DNA of 64,000 bases, taken from contig CM043965.1 in assembly GCA_014529385.2 (NCBI GenBank), forward strand, positions 19,264,412 through 19,328,411, in the 5' to 3' direction. Source of the stretch: Adiantum capillus-veneris. Lineage: Eukaryota > Streptophyta > Polypodiopsida > Polypodiales > Pteridaceae. Below are positions 22,215 to 35,325 of the stretch, one piece after another; position 1 is the stretch's first letter; each line of letters begins with the position of its first letter. A model generated the notes under the pieces. It did not search any database and was not told the DNA's origin. It saw only the letters and a list, made by a program, of their open reading frames with translations. A program made the translations under genes and the position numbers.

Positions 22215-22424
22215 CTTATCCCATCTCCTTTGGCGCTTGGAAAGTAATGAAACAGCAGATTCAACTTCATTCCAATCTGTCTTCAGTCCCTGCTCAGCAT
22301 CTTTGTCCTCAAGAAGTAGCTCTAATTGCTCTTGGAGCTCCTTTCCTGTTGCTTGTAAGAAGAGATCGGTCTTTTCTAAGTCAAGTGTGGCCTTCTCTAT
22401 CCTTGTGAGTTGAGCATATCGCCG

Positions 22425-22883
22425 CTAAAACTCCCTGAGGAGCTCTGTTGGAGAGAGCCCCTCCTTCGGCTTGGCTACCCACTCCAGGAAAGTTCTCTTT
22501 GTTACTCTCTCAGTGTCCTCCAAGAAATACTCCTCCTTCATCGCTAGCTTGAACTCCTCCCAATTTCTTCCATGCTCATTCCTAATTCCTCTCACATGCT
22601 CTCTAATCTCAAGAGTCACAACAAGATCAAAGCTTTGGAGCATCTCATCTTCTGGCACACGATGCAACTCCATCTCCTTTACCTAGCCACGAAGATACTT
22701 TGTCACATCTTTCCCATTAAACTGATCCATTTTCTGCACCACTGCTTGAATAGCTTTGGTTGCTGACACTTCTCGTCTTTCTGTAGCATGTTGTTGTTGC
22801 ATAAACAAGGCAAATGCTTGAAACATTTTCATTGTAGCGGGATCAAAAGGCATACCTTGCTGTTGTGGATGATGATCACCCAT
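22425..22883 (-). pseudogene. Gag N-terminal domain of element 2
   Basis: Met 22883 starts a Gln-rich segment with MDQFNGKDVTKYLRG (to 22683, TAG). The same phase continues 22673-22425 with KRTFLEWVAKPKEGLS and ends at a TAG near 22425. Both stops replace residues conserved in element 1. It forms the N-terminal capsid part. Confidence 0.8.
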
Positions 22884-22932
22884 GGTTGAAGTAGCTTGTA
22901 GATCCCCACTAACTCACCCTGACAATCTTTGC

Positions 22933-22945
22933 GTCGGGTTCACCA
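22933..22945 (-). other. Primer-binding site of element 2
   Basis: The minus strand reads TGGTGAACCCGAC, four bases from the LTR end at 22950, identical to element 1. Confidence 0.75.
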
Positions 22946-24025
22946 AAAGTGTGTCAAAGAGTTGGCGGTCTTGCCAGGACGGCACCGGGCCTCTAGCTAT
23001 GAGGGTTTGTGGGGAGACTGTGTAGCTTTTCACTTAAGCAAGCTTAGTATTTGTAGCAAGTACATTGTGTGTAGCCATTGGAATCTCACACGCAGACACA
23101 CACATACGCACACATACGCACACATGAAACCCTCAAAACAAAACAAAGATAAAAACATCAAGGCTTTGATCGCATCTAATCAAAGGTAAGATGAAAGGGT
23201 TCACTGATGCATTTATAACAGCAAGTCGTTGTGCTTCAAATAGACTGCGAATGGTTCTTTGAAACTGTAACTTAGTGCTTACAAAGATGTAGATATTTTC
23301 CCTAGCGATAGGAATGAGCCGTGTATACAAGTATTCTTGGTTCATAGTAATATTAAGAAAGCAAGACTCAACCCCTAGAGGAGAATAAATATGTGCACAA
23401 CGAAAGAATTAGAGTAGTCTAGTAGTGGCAAAATAAGAGGACGTGGAGAAAGAAGAATTTCTTGCAGTCTTTCCGGCCCAAAGAGTAACACAATTCTCTG
23501 TTGGAAGTGGAATTTACGGCTAATACAAACCTTGATTCTAATATGTTGCACGAAGTGAAAGGGTTGAAAAGTTACACGGTCGGGGTTATTCATCTAAGAA
23601 ATCTCAGAAAGCAGTCCAAACAATGGAGGAAAGAGATAAGAGAGACAATCAACACACAAAGATACACACAAGATTAATCCAAAGAAGTGAAGCACATCTC
23701 AAGACTTGTGATATTGTAGCCAACTTGATGAAGTAGATGATGCGTAGTAGTCCCAAACACCGTTTGCAAGCCACCAACAATGCATCTTTATTGATGAAAG
23801 AAGGTTACATAGAGTGTATGAGTATTACAAGTGAGGAGATAGAAGGCTCGAGGCATGAAGTAGCAAGCTTCAAGATGTGTTGGGCTGAAATTGACAGAAA
23901 TTTTTCCTCACGGAGATGGCTAGGAGGTTGGGTGATTGGTTTATAGAGTGGCTTGATTATAGGGATTGCTTGACCGCTTGATTGCTTGATGGTTTGCTTG
24001 ATGCCCAAGTGAAGAGCAAGAGGCT

Positions 24026-24035
24026 CTATTTATAG
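24026..24035 (-). promoter_or_regulatory. TATA box of element 2 LTR
   Basis: The minus strand reads CTATAAATAGAG, retained in both LTR copies (also near 16861-16870), about 690 bp from the LTR start. Confidence 0.65.
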
Positions 24036-24145
24036 GTGAGGTTGCCTCTTGAAGAAAATATTTGCTTAGAAATATCTAAGGGATTTGTGTGACAAGTGTC
24101 TCCCTTTTCAAAAATATCTTGAAATTATCTTCAAAGTTTCTAGAT

Positions 24146-24262
24146 CTTTCTCATCAAGAAATATCTAGAGGTTCTTCTAGATCTTTCTCTTCAAGAAATA
24201 TCTAGAGGTTCTTCTAAATCTTTCTCTTTAAGAATTATCTAGAGGTTCTTCTAGATTTTTCT
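24146..24262. repeat. About 36-bp tandem repeat in the element 2 LTR
   Basis: Four imperfect units containing AAGAAATATCTAGAGGTTCT or AAGAATTATC variants; a matching set occurs in the other LTR at about 16980-17100. Confidence 0.75.
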
Positions 24263-24726
24263 CCAAATATCTTCTCCTTGCCACCATAAGCCTCCAAGAG
24301 TAGCTTTATAAAAAATTGAGAGAGAGCTTGGCATACATCATGGATGACATCAAACAAACTCGTAACCACTTTTGTAAGGGATTTTTCTAGGTCCATAATC
24401 ACTCCAAAGTGCACCTACTATGTGTAGAATGACACCTCATGGGGTATACTATGACTAAGGCCACTTTTGGCCATGCTATGCATGTCATATGACACCTAGG
24501 ATGCCTAGTAGATAGGAGGTAAGTTTTATAGGCTCATTTCATCATGGCTCCAAGAAGACGTTCACAAAGAAGCCCGGGATCGAAGCCCACTCCCAACAAG
24601 AGTGACACATCAGACTTCGACTAGCTTTTTGCATGCTAAATAGAAAATGTATATACTTATGCATAAAATCTATAATATTGTAGGGCTTAGCGTCCGTTCC
24701 CACCATGCACGTGCCACGGCACGACA

Positions 24727-25400
24727 ATGTCCAAATCCATGAGATTCCCAGAATCATTGTCTCATTGATGTGTTCATCTGGTAAGCATACAAACTGATGA
24801 GGACATGAAAATCCATGTACTATCACATTTATGTTGACTACTCCCAATGTTGGTGTTGGGTTCTTGTTGCATCCTTTGATAGTCGCTATTCCTGCTGTGA
24901 AAGACTGACTTGTTGCTTTCTTGTATGTGGAATAACTAAGTGCATTTACTCGAGCTCCTCTGTCGACCAATGCATTTGTGCTATGATTGTTGAGTTGTAC
25001 TTTGATGTGAAGGTCCATTCCATCTAACCATTCATCATCTGTTGACATTGCATCTTTCTGCAACTCCCATTGTCGATAATCTATTTCCAGGGTGTTGATG
25101 GAAATAGATGTTTGTTGATTCTTGAGAACATCTTTCCTTTTGAGTACTTGAAGCCGAGCTTCCTCCTGGGCTTCATCAATAACCTGCTGTTGTTTTATCT
25201 TCCTTTTCTTGGGTACATGCGTTCTTTCTAGCAACTCATTGGTTAGTGGCAAATTGTGCTTCTTTAAACGGCATCCACTAATCCTATCCATTGGTTCACC
25301 ATCTAGGGTGTACAACTTAATTGCTCCACTTGGAGATACATCTTTAATGATAAATGGTCCGTTTTCTTTTTTCTTAAACTTGTTAAGGGAATAGACTAGA
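24727..25400 (-). pseudogene. Integrase C-terminus fused in frame to a protease-like domain (element 3)
   Basis: From about 25400 the frame reads GDLVLVYSLNKFKKKENGPF and YTLDGEP...GCRLKKHN, typical of the end of a Ty3 integrase. Without a stop it continues through a charged linker (KKRKIKQQQ) to IKVQLNNHSTNALVDRGARV, a retropepsin-like strand. A later MILGISW could be the second hydrophobic-Gly element. The active-site triplet is DRG instead of DTG or DSG, so the copy is probably inactive. The frame then runs into the element 2 LTR. A protease-like domain after integrase is not the usual Ty3 order. Confidence 0.65.
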
Positions 25401-25589
25401 ACTAAGTCCCCTTTTTAAAAGATTTTTGTAATTAGATGAAAAAAAATATTGTTTTTGTTTTTGCTTTTGTGCATACATGTAAGCTACAGCAGTTAGCCTT
25501 TGCTCATCTAGCTTTTCTAAATCTTCAAGTCTTTCTGACAATTCATGTCTTAACCACTCAAGATTATTAGTTACCCTTAATGTCGGCAA

Positions 25590-26183
25590 TAGAAATTATA
25601 TTGGCAGTATGGCATCAAGACCATAAACAAGGTTAAAGGATGTAGCATTTAAAGCTGTTTTGAATGAAACTCGATAAGCCCATAAAGCTGCATGGAGATT
25701 CATTTCCCAATCTGTCCTTCCTGAGTAGCCACTTTAGTCAATACCGAACTAAGAACTTTATTCATATGATTAGCTTGTCCGCTTGCTTGTGGGTGATAGG
25801 GAGCTGATTATGGATGACCATAATTCATTAAGCAGATACTCGATTGCCTCATTGAGGATATGAGTTCCTCTATCACTGACAATTTCTATTGACAGTCCAT
25901 ATCTTGTGAACGCATACTCATATAAGAATGCAGCGATGGTTCTGGCACCATTCTTTTGAGTTTCTTTAGCCTCATCCCACTTAGTCAAATAGTCCGTAGC
26001 TACAATGATATATTGAGCTTCGGTTCTATAAGCAAGTGGCTGTATTGGCCCAACAAAGTCTATACCCCATTTTGCGAAAGCTCTAGCCCCCATCATTGGT
26101 CTCAACGGCATGCTATCTACTCTTGTTGGCATTTTTTCTCGTTGACAAGCATCACCTTCAAACATATTCTTTGGCATCTGCAA
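25590..26183 (-). pseudogene. Integrase core of element 3
   Basis: The open frame 26183-25770 has KWGIDFVGPI (first Asp), TDYLTKW and EIVSDRGTHI (second Asp). Downstream, in broken frames, HPQASGQANHMNKVL occupies the position where a Glu is expected after GQA; it reads Asn here. VYGLDAILPI follows. Upstream, MPKNMFEGDACQREK sits at the zinc-binding end. The domain is inactive by frame breaks. Confidence 0.75.
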
Positions 26184-26399
26184 AAAGTGACTGTTTTCTC
26201 ACTTTGGTTATCCTTAGGGACATCTTCTTCGTTGAAAATATCACAATTGTCTCCTAAGTCAATAGCATCTGACACACACTCTTCTAGTTGTATGCTTTTT
26301 GCTATATAGTATAGCATGAAATTCCTTGTTTAGCAGTCCCTCTAGAAACAATGATACTAGTCGTTCTTCTGCAAGTATCTCTAGCTCTGGCATGTGGGA

Positions 26400-26930
26400 A
26401 TGTATTGTTTCATTCAAGTTCCACAATCCCTAACAGACTCACCTTGTTTCTGTTTAAAGGTGTAGATTCGAGCTACCGTATTGTGTTTAATTCCCGCTGT
26501 GAAACAAGCAGATACAAATCCTTGCACTAATGTGTTCAAGTCCATGATTGACCTTGGTGGAATGTTTTGGAACCATGTCAATGATTTTTCTTCTCATGTC
26601 ATTCCAAACCCCTTGAATTGAATATGCGTTTTGCTCTTAGCGCTTACTTAAAGCTTGCTAGGTGGTCGTATGGATTTTCAGATTCACTGTATTTTCTAAC
26701 CCATTTCTAAAAATCAGCTGGTCTGACACGTCTATTTGGCTCAACTCTCGGTCTCCTGGCAGTTGGTCCTATTCTAAGTCCTTCAAACCAATCTGTTGGA
26801 AATAGTGACTCATATAGCCCTAGACTGGCTTTAGTGTCCAGTTTTCTTCGTGATGAGGTGGTTTTTGGTTTCTTAACATTACTCTTAGAAGATCTCTCAC
26901 GCTAAACTTGCGCACTTGCACAATAATACA
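26400..26930 (-). pseudogene. Gag remnant of element 3
   Basis: The minus strand reads SLFPTDWFEGLRIGPTARRP, RVRPADF-stop-KWVRKYS and DHLASFK, then in another frame GIKHNTVARIYTFKQKQGES. These align with gag of element 4 (RPSQVQKWV, DHVAAFV, GIAHNTVSQIHKFKQKDGES). Several stops and shifts are present. It ends where the integrase begins. Confidence 0.65.
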
Positions 26931-26960
26931 ACTCTTGGACTAAAAATTCACTTACTTTCT

Positions 26961-28375
26961 AAAAACTTGATTCCTTTTAACATTGAAACGCTCAAACTCA
27001 AAAAAAATCATGAAATACCAAAATAATCACACCCAAATTGAATCAAAAGACTAAAAGAACTTAAATTAAACTTTACAATCAATAGTTATGTATAGAGTTG
27101 GGATGTAAAACAAAATTCTCATTAAGATAAGGCCATATGGTTGAGCTTGTACAATGATACATGGTGGGAATACTATTTTTGTACAAGTAAACCCCTTCTC
27201 TTTTCTAGACCTTATAATTTTTCTATTCACACAAAAGGAATACTATTCAAGAATTGAGGTATTTGCAAAGATGGCTATGATGCCAATCATCATTGACACA
27301 TATATCGGGCACAATATCAGTGTGTGGGAATATTTGAAGGCCTACAATCTCTTGAAAAAAAATATTGGAGTCAAGCGCCTCCCATACTCCCATTATTTGC
27401 TTCCATCTTCTATATGGAAATTTCATTGACAAGCCTTGCTTTGCAATATGGTATCTGCATACCAATTTTCACCAATAATAGAGCATTCAATGTAGCATAA
27501 GCATGGCCATAGAAGAATCTCTCTTGTGAGGAAATCTCTCAAGGGGTAAACACTCTGCACATAAAAACTTGCCAAGGTCCACATGGATAGCTTCAAAGCC
27601 GCTTGTAAAAGATTCCATTGGCTCCCACTCTGTAAAGTTAGATGGAAAAATATATGTATATGAAAGAGAAACACATCAAATTGTGCATATATCGAAGCAA
27701 CCTAAGAGGTAAAAGAATAAACATTACATTCCAAAACATTTAAATAGAAGCAGAATACATATAATTTGCAAGAAACCTAGCATGTCAAGCACCAATAGAG
27801 AAGCTATATACACATGTTGTACCTTTGTTAGTAGACTCTTGCCATCTTGAGTTTTCTTGAAACCCATGATCTTCCATTTCCAATGATGTATCTGAGAAGC
27901 CATATGTTTGCTTGACACTTGTGTAAACCGCTTGAACTTGGCTACATTTTCACCCACATAAATCATTTGTAATCATGATAGCAAACGAAAAACCGCTATC
28001 ATCTTGCACGTTGCTGCAATTTATTGATTCTATTAAAGTCCCATGTTGATGAGCACCTAAAGAGTCCATGAAAGCAATGCAAACACGTTGTGACAAGAAT
28101 GAAGATTAGATCACATACACGGTTTTTATTAGTGCGACATAACGAGAAATGCTAAAATGTATACAAAGACAGACAATGGCACCACTAGAAATCTCTACAA
28201 GCAAGATGGAAACAAAAAAACAGTATGATGAGCAAAGTTACGAGAATATTGAAAATAGGAATGAATTAAGCTCATTGTTCTTACCAACACAACTGCTGAA
28301 GAAGCCTAATAATATTATCCAACAATGCTTCTATGCCAAATATCCAAAATGTTATGGATGAGTGAGGGGAGATTT
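26961..28375. other. AT-rich region with short minus-strand open frames, unrecognised
   Basis: Minus-strand frames at 27966-27724 and 27674-27423 could be exons: the first has a basic segment (HHWKWKIMGFKKTQDGK) followed by a possible GT donor near 27825, the second is hydrophobic (ASFYVQSVYPLRDFL). Another plus-strand frame (28149-28361) is Lys/Asn-rich. I recognise no family and cannot show that any is a gene. Confidence 0.25.
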
Positions 28376-28379
28376 TGGA

Positions 28380-28740
28380 TCTAGATGAGGAACAAGGACC
28401 GAGGAAGGTGTTGATGAAGATACTCAAGAAGCAACTAGTGCTTCAGATCTATAGGTTCATGTAGAGGATTGAAGGTGAGGTTGAGTGATTAACCTCACTT
28501 GCACACCTAGATGGGGAAGCAGGACCAAAGAAGCTGTCAATGAAGATACTCTAGAAGCAGTCGTGTTGCAGATCTACAGCTTTCTATAGAGGTGTGAAGG
28601 TGAGGCTAAGTGCTCAACGGAGAAGGAAGGTGTTGATGAAGATACCGTAGAAGTATCCAATGCAATATATCTACATCTTTCTGTAGAGGTGTGAAGATGA
28701 GGCTGAGTGATCAATGGAGAAGGGAGGTTTCAAACCTCTG
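28380..28740. repeat. Three imperfect direct repeats of about 115 bp
   Basis: Units start near 28380, 28505 and 28619. Each has (a/g)a(a/g)g(t/c)tgt(t/c)(g/a)atgaagata(c)(t/c), then agatctac-like and ttctgtagaggtgtgaaggtgaggct-like segments. They lead into the (GA)n tract. Confidence 0.65.
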
Positions 28741-28799
28741 TTGGAAGAGGTATTTGAAGGGAAAAGTGGGCATGAAGAAGGAGATGTAGGTCTCATAGC

Positions 28800-28803
<4 letters not shown>

Positions 28804-28845
<42 letters not shown>
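28804..28845. repeat. (GA)n microsatellite
   Basis: Pure GA run of about 42 bases, followed by further GA-rich sequence to about 28950. Confidence 0.95.
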
Positions 28846-28849
<4 letters not shown>

Positions 28850-28949
28850 TGTGGTAGCCTTAGAGAGAGAAAAGAGGAGAGAGAGAGAATGACAACACGT
28901 TTTTTGCAAGACCCCCTTGTAGGGAGGGGGAGATAGTAGCCTCTAGAGA

Positions 28950-29280
28950 GAGAAAGAGTGGGTTTTTACCCCAGCTTTATGGAGAAAGGTTCACATTTTC
29001 TTATTTTCTCATTTTATTAATAAATAAAAGACGACTCTACCTCTACACCTATAAGTTTGACCACTCACTTAAAGGACCTATCACACCCACCATTTTAGTC
29101 CACATGGCACTCCCCCATTTGCTCATTCCTTAATCCATTTTTTAATCCCATGTCAAATAAAGAGGCCCTATTATACCCCATTCCCTTCCTAATGTGAATA
29201 CTACATTTATTTCTCCATGGAGATGTTTTGCCTATCGCAGGATTCCCTATAGTTTGGTTGATTCTTAGATGACTTTCCAA
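28950..29280. other. No feature seen
   Basis: AT-rich, no repeat or convincing coding frame. A 61-codon minus-strand frame (29095-29280) has no recognisable motif. Confidence 0.35.
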
Positions 29281-29530
29281 GATTGGATTAACAAGGTGTT
29301 TGGACCTTATCTAAGTAATTTTATCAAGATGTTTATGGATGATATATAAATAATGCTACAGTTCTAGGGTTGAGCATCTATCAAAGCTGAAACTGTGTTT
29401 CCAAAGATTGCACAAGGAAAGTGGCCAATTAAATCCAAAGAAGTTAAGTTGGTCAACTTGGAGCTCATTTGTTAGGTCATGTGGTCTTACAAAATGGTAT
29501 AGAGGACAATCTTGAGAAGGTGGAGGCTTT
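29281..29530 (+). pseudogene. Ty3-type reverse transcriptase scrap
   Basis: Plus-strand frames read VFGPYLSNFIKMFMDDI, then SRVEHLSKLKLCFQRL and LGAHLLGHVV-like sequence across stops and shifts. FIK.FMDD with HL.KL..CFQ is the RT palm of a Ty3 element, with DD the catalytic pair. It lacks both ends. It has no open frame longer than about 20 codons. Confidence 0.55.
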
Positions 29531-29559
29531 AGTGTTTATGAAACCTATGAGACGAATGC

Positions 29560-29983
29560 TCAAGGTTTGGCCATGTGCTTCAAGCAATTTCTCGCTATGG
29601 GTGAAAAGGTCTCTAAATGTACTATGATCACCCTTTGTTCATATTAAGGGGGGAAGTATATGTCTCGTGAGTTTAATGCATTTAGGGCTAGTTATGGGAT
29701 AAAACACCAATGTACAATGACGTATACACCTCAACAAAATGGTGTTGCTGAAAGGAAAAATAAGCTACTTACAAAGATGGCGTGGTGTATGTCAAGAGTT
29801 GAGCTTTGCCACATTTGTTTTGGCTTGAGGCTATCATGTGTGCTACTTATGCAAGACCTTCACATGGTTGAGAGAATTCACTACGACATTGCTAGTCAAT
29901 GGCTATTGAAGAAACATGTTGTGCTTGGCAATACTTTGCTCGAATATGTATGCCAACTTGCGTGCCTTCAGAAAAACACATAA
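29560..29983 (+). pseudogene. Ty1/copia integrase scrap
   Basis: A plus-strand frame has YMSREFNAFRASYGIKHQ followed by YTPQQNGVAERKNKLL. The second motif holds the catalytic Glu of copia integrases (PQQNG.AER.N). An in-frame stop lies just upstream of GGKYMS, which matches the GGEY region carrying the second Asp. It is about 110 codons long, with no LTR visible. It adjoins the Ty3-type RT scrap, so at least two elements are juxtaposed here. Confidence 0.75.
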
Positions 29984-30089
29984 AGTTCTTAACGAACTTT
30001 CTATCTAAAATGTAACCTCTCGCTTTGGTAAAGAGTTTCTCGACTCATCACGTTCACCCCCAGCTTGGCCTTCCTGCGCATGTGAAGAT

Positions 30090-30961
<872 letters not shown>

Positions 30962-30968
<7 letters not shown>

Positions 30969-31052
30969 CAAACAGGGGGCTGAAGCCTCTGCTTCTGGTC
31001 ACGTGCTTCTGCGCAACAAACAGGGGGCTGAAGCCTCTGCTTCTGGTCCGTG
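30962..31052. repeat. 48-bp direct tandem duplication at the pseudogene end
   Basis: The segment starting ctgcgcaacaaacagggg and ending gcttctggtc occurs twice in a row (about 30962-31009 and 31010-31052). It lies exactly at the 5-prime end of the poly(A) polymerase copy. Confidence 0.85.
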
Positions 31053-31204
31053 GGCCCGGAAGACTAGAGAACTTCGCTCGCTCGGCAGGCAGGAAGCAGG
31101 AGGCAACGTGGTTGTAAATGCTTGCAAGCTTAAAAAGGTTCTCCACGTGGTTGCAAATGCTTGCGGAATCCATTATCCCTCCACCTCCAGCCGCCACGTC
31201 AGCC

Positions 31205-33179
<1,975 letters not shown>

Positions 33180-33314
33180 CGCTCGCTCATCACACATTCT
33201 CTAATTGCATATTAAAAGACAACAATGATAGAATTCACTTTGCTGAAAACTCAAAACAATATCATCATTTGCACAACTCAAGGTAAATGAGATAGACCAA
33301 CAAATGCTAGATTA

Positions 33315-34318
33315 TTACAACAGTCTTTTTGCACTCAATAAAGTTTTGAGCTCGTTATCAACCAGACTAGACTGATGAATGAACATGTTGTGGTTTATGT
33401 CCATTCCAAACACTCTCAAGTAGATATTATACAAGTGTTTGCAAGCCACATAGGTCATTCCTTCCCCTAACCTCCTTTTGAAGTCTCTGCAAGTACAACT
33501 AGGATTCCTAGCTATTGTGACTCGGTATTTCTCAACACGTACCTTTGAGTTTGGTGTTTCTGCAATGAAGACTTCATGCTTACCGATCTTTACCATTTCC
33601 ACTTGTTTAATGACCATTTCTAGTCCTAGAGCACTGTCAATCCTTTTCGATGCCTCTTCAGAAACACCTGTCCTATACCTACCCACACGTCTTTGCCCTT
33701 GCACTTCCATAGTTTCTGTTGCGATATGAAACCCCGCTAGCTGCAAAGACTTTACTTCTGGCGCTGTTAAGTTTGTGCCCTGTGCCACTGGCCACTCAAG
33801 TGGAGGTCTTGGACACCGCATCACAATATATGGACATAGATCCCACACATGTTTGACATCCAAACTACAAAACCATACCCATGTCTCATTGTTACGCCCC
33901 TCCCAGTTGCGTTTCCCCCAGAAACTTGGTGCTGTTGTTCCCTCTACGCATAAATTCACCTTTTTCTTGCACTTTCCACCTTTGATTTTTCCTTGGCAAG
34001 TGAACTTAGACCCGGTTTGCACCTACGGATTGCCCACATGGTGTCATTTATGTCAACCTCGATGGCCCTAATTGTCACCCTATCATTCTCCTCGTCCATA
34101 GAGTGATCTTGGGTTACCTGTGATGCATCTCCAAATGACAACTTTCGAGCCTTTCTTTGTCGAGCAATATTTTCAGTGACATACTCTGGCATGTGTGAAC
34201 TATTTTCCTCCTCGCCTATAACATTGCCGAATGTCTTGCGTCGCCTTGTCATTTTAACCCGGTCTCCAAAAAACTTTGGCACCTTTGGAAGACCAGTTTC
34301 TCCAATTGTATCGTTCAC
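33315..34318 (-). pseudogene. C-terminal part of a SWIM-finger transposase gene
   Basis: Frames 34318-33956 and 34022-33315 are joined by a shift near 34020. The first is basic and hydrophilic (VKMTRRRKTFG). The second has a Cys/Trp-containing region (GKRNWEG, TWVWFCSLD) and near its end SCTCRDFKRRLGEGMTYVAC followed by KHLY, a CXC...CXH SWIM zinc finger. SWIM fingers are typical of the C-terminus of MULE-type and related transposases. The remaining exons lie at 42951-44970, beyond the inserted chromovirus. Exact family unknown. Confidence 0.65.
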
Positions 34319-34371
34319 AGCACAGCTAGTCTGTAATGGAGTAGGTCTGTGAAATTGTCATGAAGCTGCCT

Positions 34372-34528
34372 TGTCTATTAGGACAACGGCAAGGCCGGAC
34401 TAGACAAGGCAGGGCCGGGCTAGGCGGTGTGGAATGGGGAGTCCAACTAGGGCAAAGGGCCAGGGGCATGCCTATATAAAGGGTGGTTGGGTGGTTGACT
34501 CTCAGGCTCTAGTCACCCCTGTCTTACA
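34372..34528 (+). repeat. 5-prime LTR of chromovirus (157 bp)
   Basis: Starts TGTCTATTAGGACA and ends GTCTTACA, with TATATAAA at 34473-34480. It is very short for a Ty3 LTR. Confidence 0.9.
34473..34480 (+). promoter_or_regulatory. TATA box of chromovirus LTR
   Basis: TATATAAA in the context gccTATATAAAggg; also kept in the other LTR at 42627-42634. Confidence 0.75.
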
Positions 34529-34529
34529 T

Positions 34530-34541
34530 TGGTATCAGAGC
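34530..34541 (+). other. Primer-binding site, initiator-Met tRNA type
   Basis: TGGTATCAGAGC, one base after the LTR end, is the standard plant sequence complementary to the 3-prime end of tRNA-iMet. Confidence 0.92.
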
Positions 34542-35325
34542 ATGGTCTATTTTGGGCAAGAGGGAGTGGAGTTTTTTGCATGCTCCTCTCTTTGAGGGCG
34601 TGAAGAGCCGCTGCTAAGCGGGAAGACGAAGTCCCACAGCGTGTGCAGAGCCGCTTGGCTGGGGAGGGAGAGATTCTCGACCTCCGCCATATGGTGTATG
34701 GCCTAGCTCGGCAGATGCGCGCTGCGAAGGGGAGGCGTTCTCATCACTACAGTGACGCCCAACACGCAACCGACGGGCCTCTCTCTCTCTCTCTCCCTCG
34801 CCCTTGCGGCACTTCCTTGGTCACCATAGTCGACAATAGACTTGTTTTATCACACTCAAGGCGCCCACAGGCCTTTGGCCTTGGGCAATTCCTCAAAATT
34901 TTCAAGCCAGGGTGCGTGCCCACCCGGGCACACACCCCATACACAAGGTGTTCGACGGTTGTCGGCCGAGCTTCGACACAAGCATCGGCAAGGGGCCACA
35001 AAATTCTTGGCAAAATTGTCAAAAATTCAGAAATTGCAGAAATTCGACGGAGCTGAAATTTTCAAACAAAGTATCTATTGCACCTTCTTCCTTTGGGAAG
35101 ATTAAGTCGCCTACGACATTTCAAAGCGAACAATTACGTTTCAAGCAGTATAAATTTTTGTCGACATCTTCAAGCATAATTGATTCAACTATCAAGAGCT
35201 TGCGGAGTTCCATATACGGCGGACTACTCTCGATTTTCACAGAATTAGCACGGCTACTATACTTTGCGAGTGCTCCCAATATCAAGTATATTTTCTGAGT
35301 ACTTTTTTTACCGCACTATGTAGCC
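34542..35325 (+). other. Chromovirus leader, no gene
   Basis: Untranslated region between primer site and gag. I see only short frames without recognisable content, and one short CT run near 34780. Confidence 0.6.

Larger units (their letters stand above)
16751..24726 (-). mobile_element. Element 2: Ty3/gypsy-type LTR retrotransposon, minus strand, nested in element 3
   Basis: Minus-strand order: 5-prime LTR (22950-24726), primer site, gag, protease, linker, RT remainder, intact RNase H-integrase frame, polypurine tract (17562-17573), truncated 3-prime LTR (16751-17561). It is related to element 1 in every gene but has different LTRs except for their terminal about 20 bp. Its right end breaks the protease-like frame of element 3. 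An internal deletion removes about 600 bp of RT and adjoining sequence. It is defective. Confidence 0.9.
22950..24726 (-). repeat. 5-prime LTR of element 2 (complete, 1777 bp)
   Basis: It begins on the plus strand TGTGTCAAAG next to the primer site and ends CACGGCACGACA at 24726. A minus-strand TATAAATAG lies at 24026-24035. Four tandem copies of about 36 bp (TCTTTCTC..CAAGAAATATCTAGAGGTTCT) lie at about 24146-24262. The first 70 bp resembles the corresponding part of element 1 (gcggtct...gcaccgggcctctagctatgag). Confidence 0.9.
24727..26960 (-). mobile_element. Element 3: Ty3/gypsy fragment, minus strand, cut by element 2
   Basis: The minus-strand order is gag (about 26960-26400), integrase (26183-25590), then integrase C-terminus and a protease-like domain in one frame (25400-24727). 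Element 2 breaks the last frame exactly at its LTR end. No RT or RNase H is seen between gag and integrase, so at least one deletion has occurred. No LTR is seen. The gag is related to that of element 4 (RPADF.KWV, HNTV..I..FKQK.GESVR). Confidence 0.75.

Noticed and set aside
22929-23189. 86-aa ORF with His/Thr repeat
   Set aside because: Lies in the LTR of element 2 across a (CACA)n tract; no conservation evidence.
33775-34071. Plus-strand ORF opposite the SWIM protein
   Set aside because: Antisense shadow of a coding exon with clear zinc-finger residues.
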